Below are positions 63,101-64,000 of a DNA stretch of 64,000 nt, piece after piece. Both the position numbers and the translations under genes were made by a program. The DNA comes from Oceanobacillus timonensis (lineage in GTDB: Bacteria; Bacillota; Bacilli; Bacillales; Amphibacillaceae): the NCBI RefSeq assembly GCF_900166635.1, contig NZ_LT800497.1, positions 906,303-970,302 of the forward strand, given 5' to 3'. A model generated the notes under the pieces. That model was not told where the DNA came from, did no database searches, and saw only the letters and a program-made list of their open reading frames with translations. Positions within the stretch are counted from its first letter, which is position 1. Each line of letters opens with the position of its first letter.

Positions 63101-64000
63101 ATGAAAGATAACATAGCAACAAAGTTATATGACATAGTGGGCGATCGCCTATTGACTGATATGGATGATCGTGTTTCTTATGGCTATGATGGCTCTTTTG
63201 GACAATATATACCGGATTATGTTGTACAGGCTATGTCAACAGAAGAAGTACAAAAAGTAGTTCAATTGGCTGCTGCGTACGATATTCCACTTTATCCTCG
63301 TGGAGCGAGTACAAGCCTTTCTGGCGGGCCGTTACCGGTACATGCCGGTATAGTCATAGACTTTTCGCAATGGGACCATTACTTGGAAATTTTTCCGGAT
63401 GATTTATTGATTAAGGCTAGCCCAGGGGTGAAAACAGGAGATATTCATCAACTGGCAGAAGAACATAATTTAATGTATGCTCCGGACCCATCGTCTTCCT
63501 CGATCTGTACAATTGGAGGAAATTTAGCCGAAAATGCGGGCGGCCCCCGTGGTGTGAAGTATGGAGTGACCAAAGATTATGTGTTGGGACTAGAAGTAGT
63601 TACAGCAGAAGGGAAAATTATACGGACAGGAGGCAACACGGTTAAAAATGTAACCGGATACGACTTAACCAAGTTGTTAATTGGTTCAGAGGGGGCACTC
63701 GGTATAATAACCGAGGCAACACTGCGGTTGATTCCAAAACCATTGGCTACCAAAACGGCAATGATTTTGTTTGACGATTTATATACCGCAGGAAAATCCA
63801 TTTCCCGCATATTAACATCTGGGGTAAGACCATCAAAAATGGAAATTTTGGATAACAATGCAATCAATAAAGTCGAAGATTATGCCAATCTTCAATTACC
63901 CAGAACTGCTGCGGCTATTCTGCTTGTTGAAGTGGATGGCGATCCAGGTGTACTGCAGAAAGAGTTAAATGTAATTCAAGAAGCCCTCCAGGAAATCGGG
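63101..64000 (+). CDS. GlcD-type FAD-linked 2-hydroxyacid oxidase, 3' part beyond the window
   Basis: An open frame from ATG 63101 (ATAGGTGG 8 nt upstream) runs 300 codons to the window end without a stop. It begins MKDNIATKLYDIVGDRLLTD. FAD-binding (PCMH/VAO) blocks are PLYPRGASTSLSGGPLPVHAGIVIDF, ASPGVKTGDIHQLAEEHNLMYAPDPSSSSICTIGGNLAENAGGPRGVKYGVTKDYVLGLEVV and LLIGSEGALGIITEATLRLIP, as in glycolate oxidase subunit GlcD and D-lactate dehydrogenases. It would oxidise a 2-hydroxyacid and pass electrons to the membrane chain. A 256-bp gap separates it from the regulator, with no clear promoter. A GlcF-type partner may follow outside the window. Confidence 0.92.
   Translation, partial: MKDNIATKLYDIVGDRLLTDMDDRVSYGYDGSFGQYIPDYVVQAMSTEEVQKVVQLAAAYDIPLYPRGASTSLSGGPLPVHAGIVIDFSQWDHYLEIFPDDLLIKASPGVKTGDIHQLAEEHNLMYAPDPSSSSICTIGGNLAENAGGPRGVKYGVTKDYVLGLEVVTAEGKIIRTGGNTVKNVTGYDLTKLLIGSEGALGIITEATLRLIPKPLATKTAMILFDDLYTAGKSISRILTSGVRPSKMEILDNNAINKVEDYANLQLPRTAAAILLVEVDGDPGVLQKELNVIQEALQEIG

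Noticed and set aside
1..64000. CRISPR arrays, IS elements, prophage, tRNA or rRNA genes
   Set aside because: No regularly spaced repeats, transposase or integrase motifs, or structural RNA sequences were seen on reading.

Overview
The window reads as the chromosome of a low-GC, spore-former-type Firmicute (Bacillaceae). The respiratory and molybdenum genes are organised as in Bacillus, the Fnr has the Bacillus-type C-terminal iron-sulfur ligands, ribosome sites are strong AGGAGG boxes, and GTG/TTG starts are frequent. Abundant TRAP, TTT and other acid transporters would suit a marine or halotolerant relative such as Oceanobacillus or Virgibacillus, but that genus guess is inference. I saw no rRNA, tRNA, insertion sequence, prophage or CRISPR array.

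Region 1 (1-19.4 kb) is an anaerobic nitrate respiration island. A leftward narK and a rightward narGHJI diverge from a control region holding two FNR boxes and a perfect 25-bp tandem duplication. A frameshifted TPR gene follows. Then come moaA-moeB-moeA-moaE-moaD-mobB (with its own FNR box), a convergent fnr, mobA-moaB-modA-modB, a leftward moaC and a heme O synthase gene. All three FNR boxes lie 41.5 bp upstream of a start site predicted from a good -10 box, so Fnr, the molybdenum cofactor and nitrate reductase form one visible regulatory circuit.

Region 2 (19.5-39.5 kb) holds three complete carbon-utilisation cassettes. The first is an RpiR-regulated TRAP importer with a zinc dehydrogenase, a DhnA-type aldolase, an FGGY kinase, a 2-hydroxyacid dehydrogenase and, unexpectedly, a PRPP synthetase. 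The second is a GntR-regulated IlvD/Edd-type dehydratase with a GntP permease. The third is an rbsRDACB ribose operon without rbsK, followed by a HAD-family gene.

Region 3 (39.5-49.3 kb, mostly minus strand) holds an amidohydrolase/APC permease operon with a GltS-type symporter gene broken by an in-frame TAA, under a HutC-type GntR regulator. It is followed by an RpiR-controlled operon of an RraA-type aldolase, a 6-phosphogluconate-dehydrogenase-like protein, an orphan DctM-like permease and a 76-residue membrane protein.

Region 4 (50.1-64 kb) begins with a DUF2243-ctaG pair. It then carries a long operon that looks like 2-hydroxyacid oxidation, 2-oxoacid decarboxylation and aldehyde disposal: Ldh_2 dehydrogenase, ThDP enzyme, iron-type alcohol dehydrogenase, aldehyde dehydrogenase, 2-hydroxyacid dehydrogenase, tripartite tricarboxylate transporter, an atypical SDR, a FadR-type regulator and a GlcD-type flavoprotein cut by the window end. 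Its substrate is unknown; sulfolactate-type degradation is one testable idea.

The least-explained items are the PRPP synthetase inside a sugar operon, the 2-hydroxyacid operon, the orphan DctM-like operon, and the paired hairpins in the dctP leader. Functions are read from motifs and family resemblance by eye; no database search was run.
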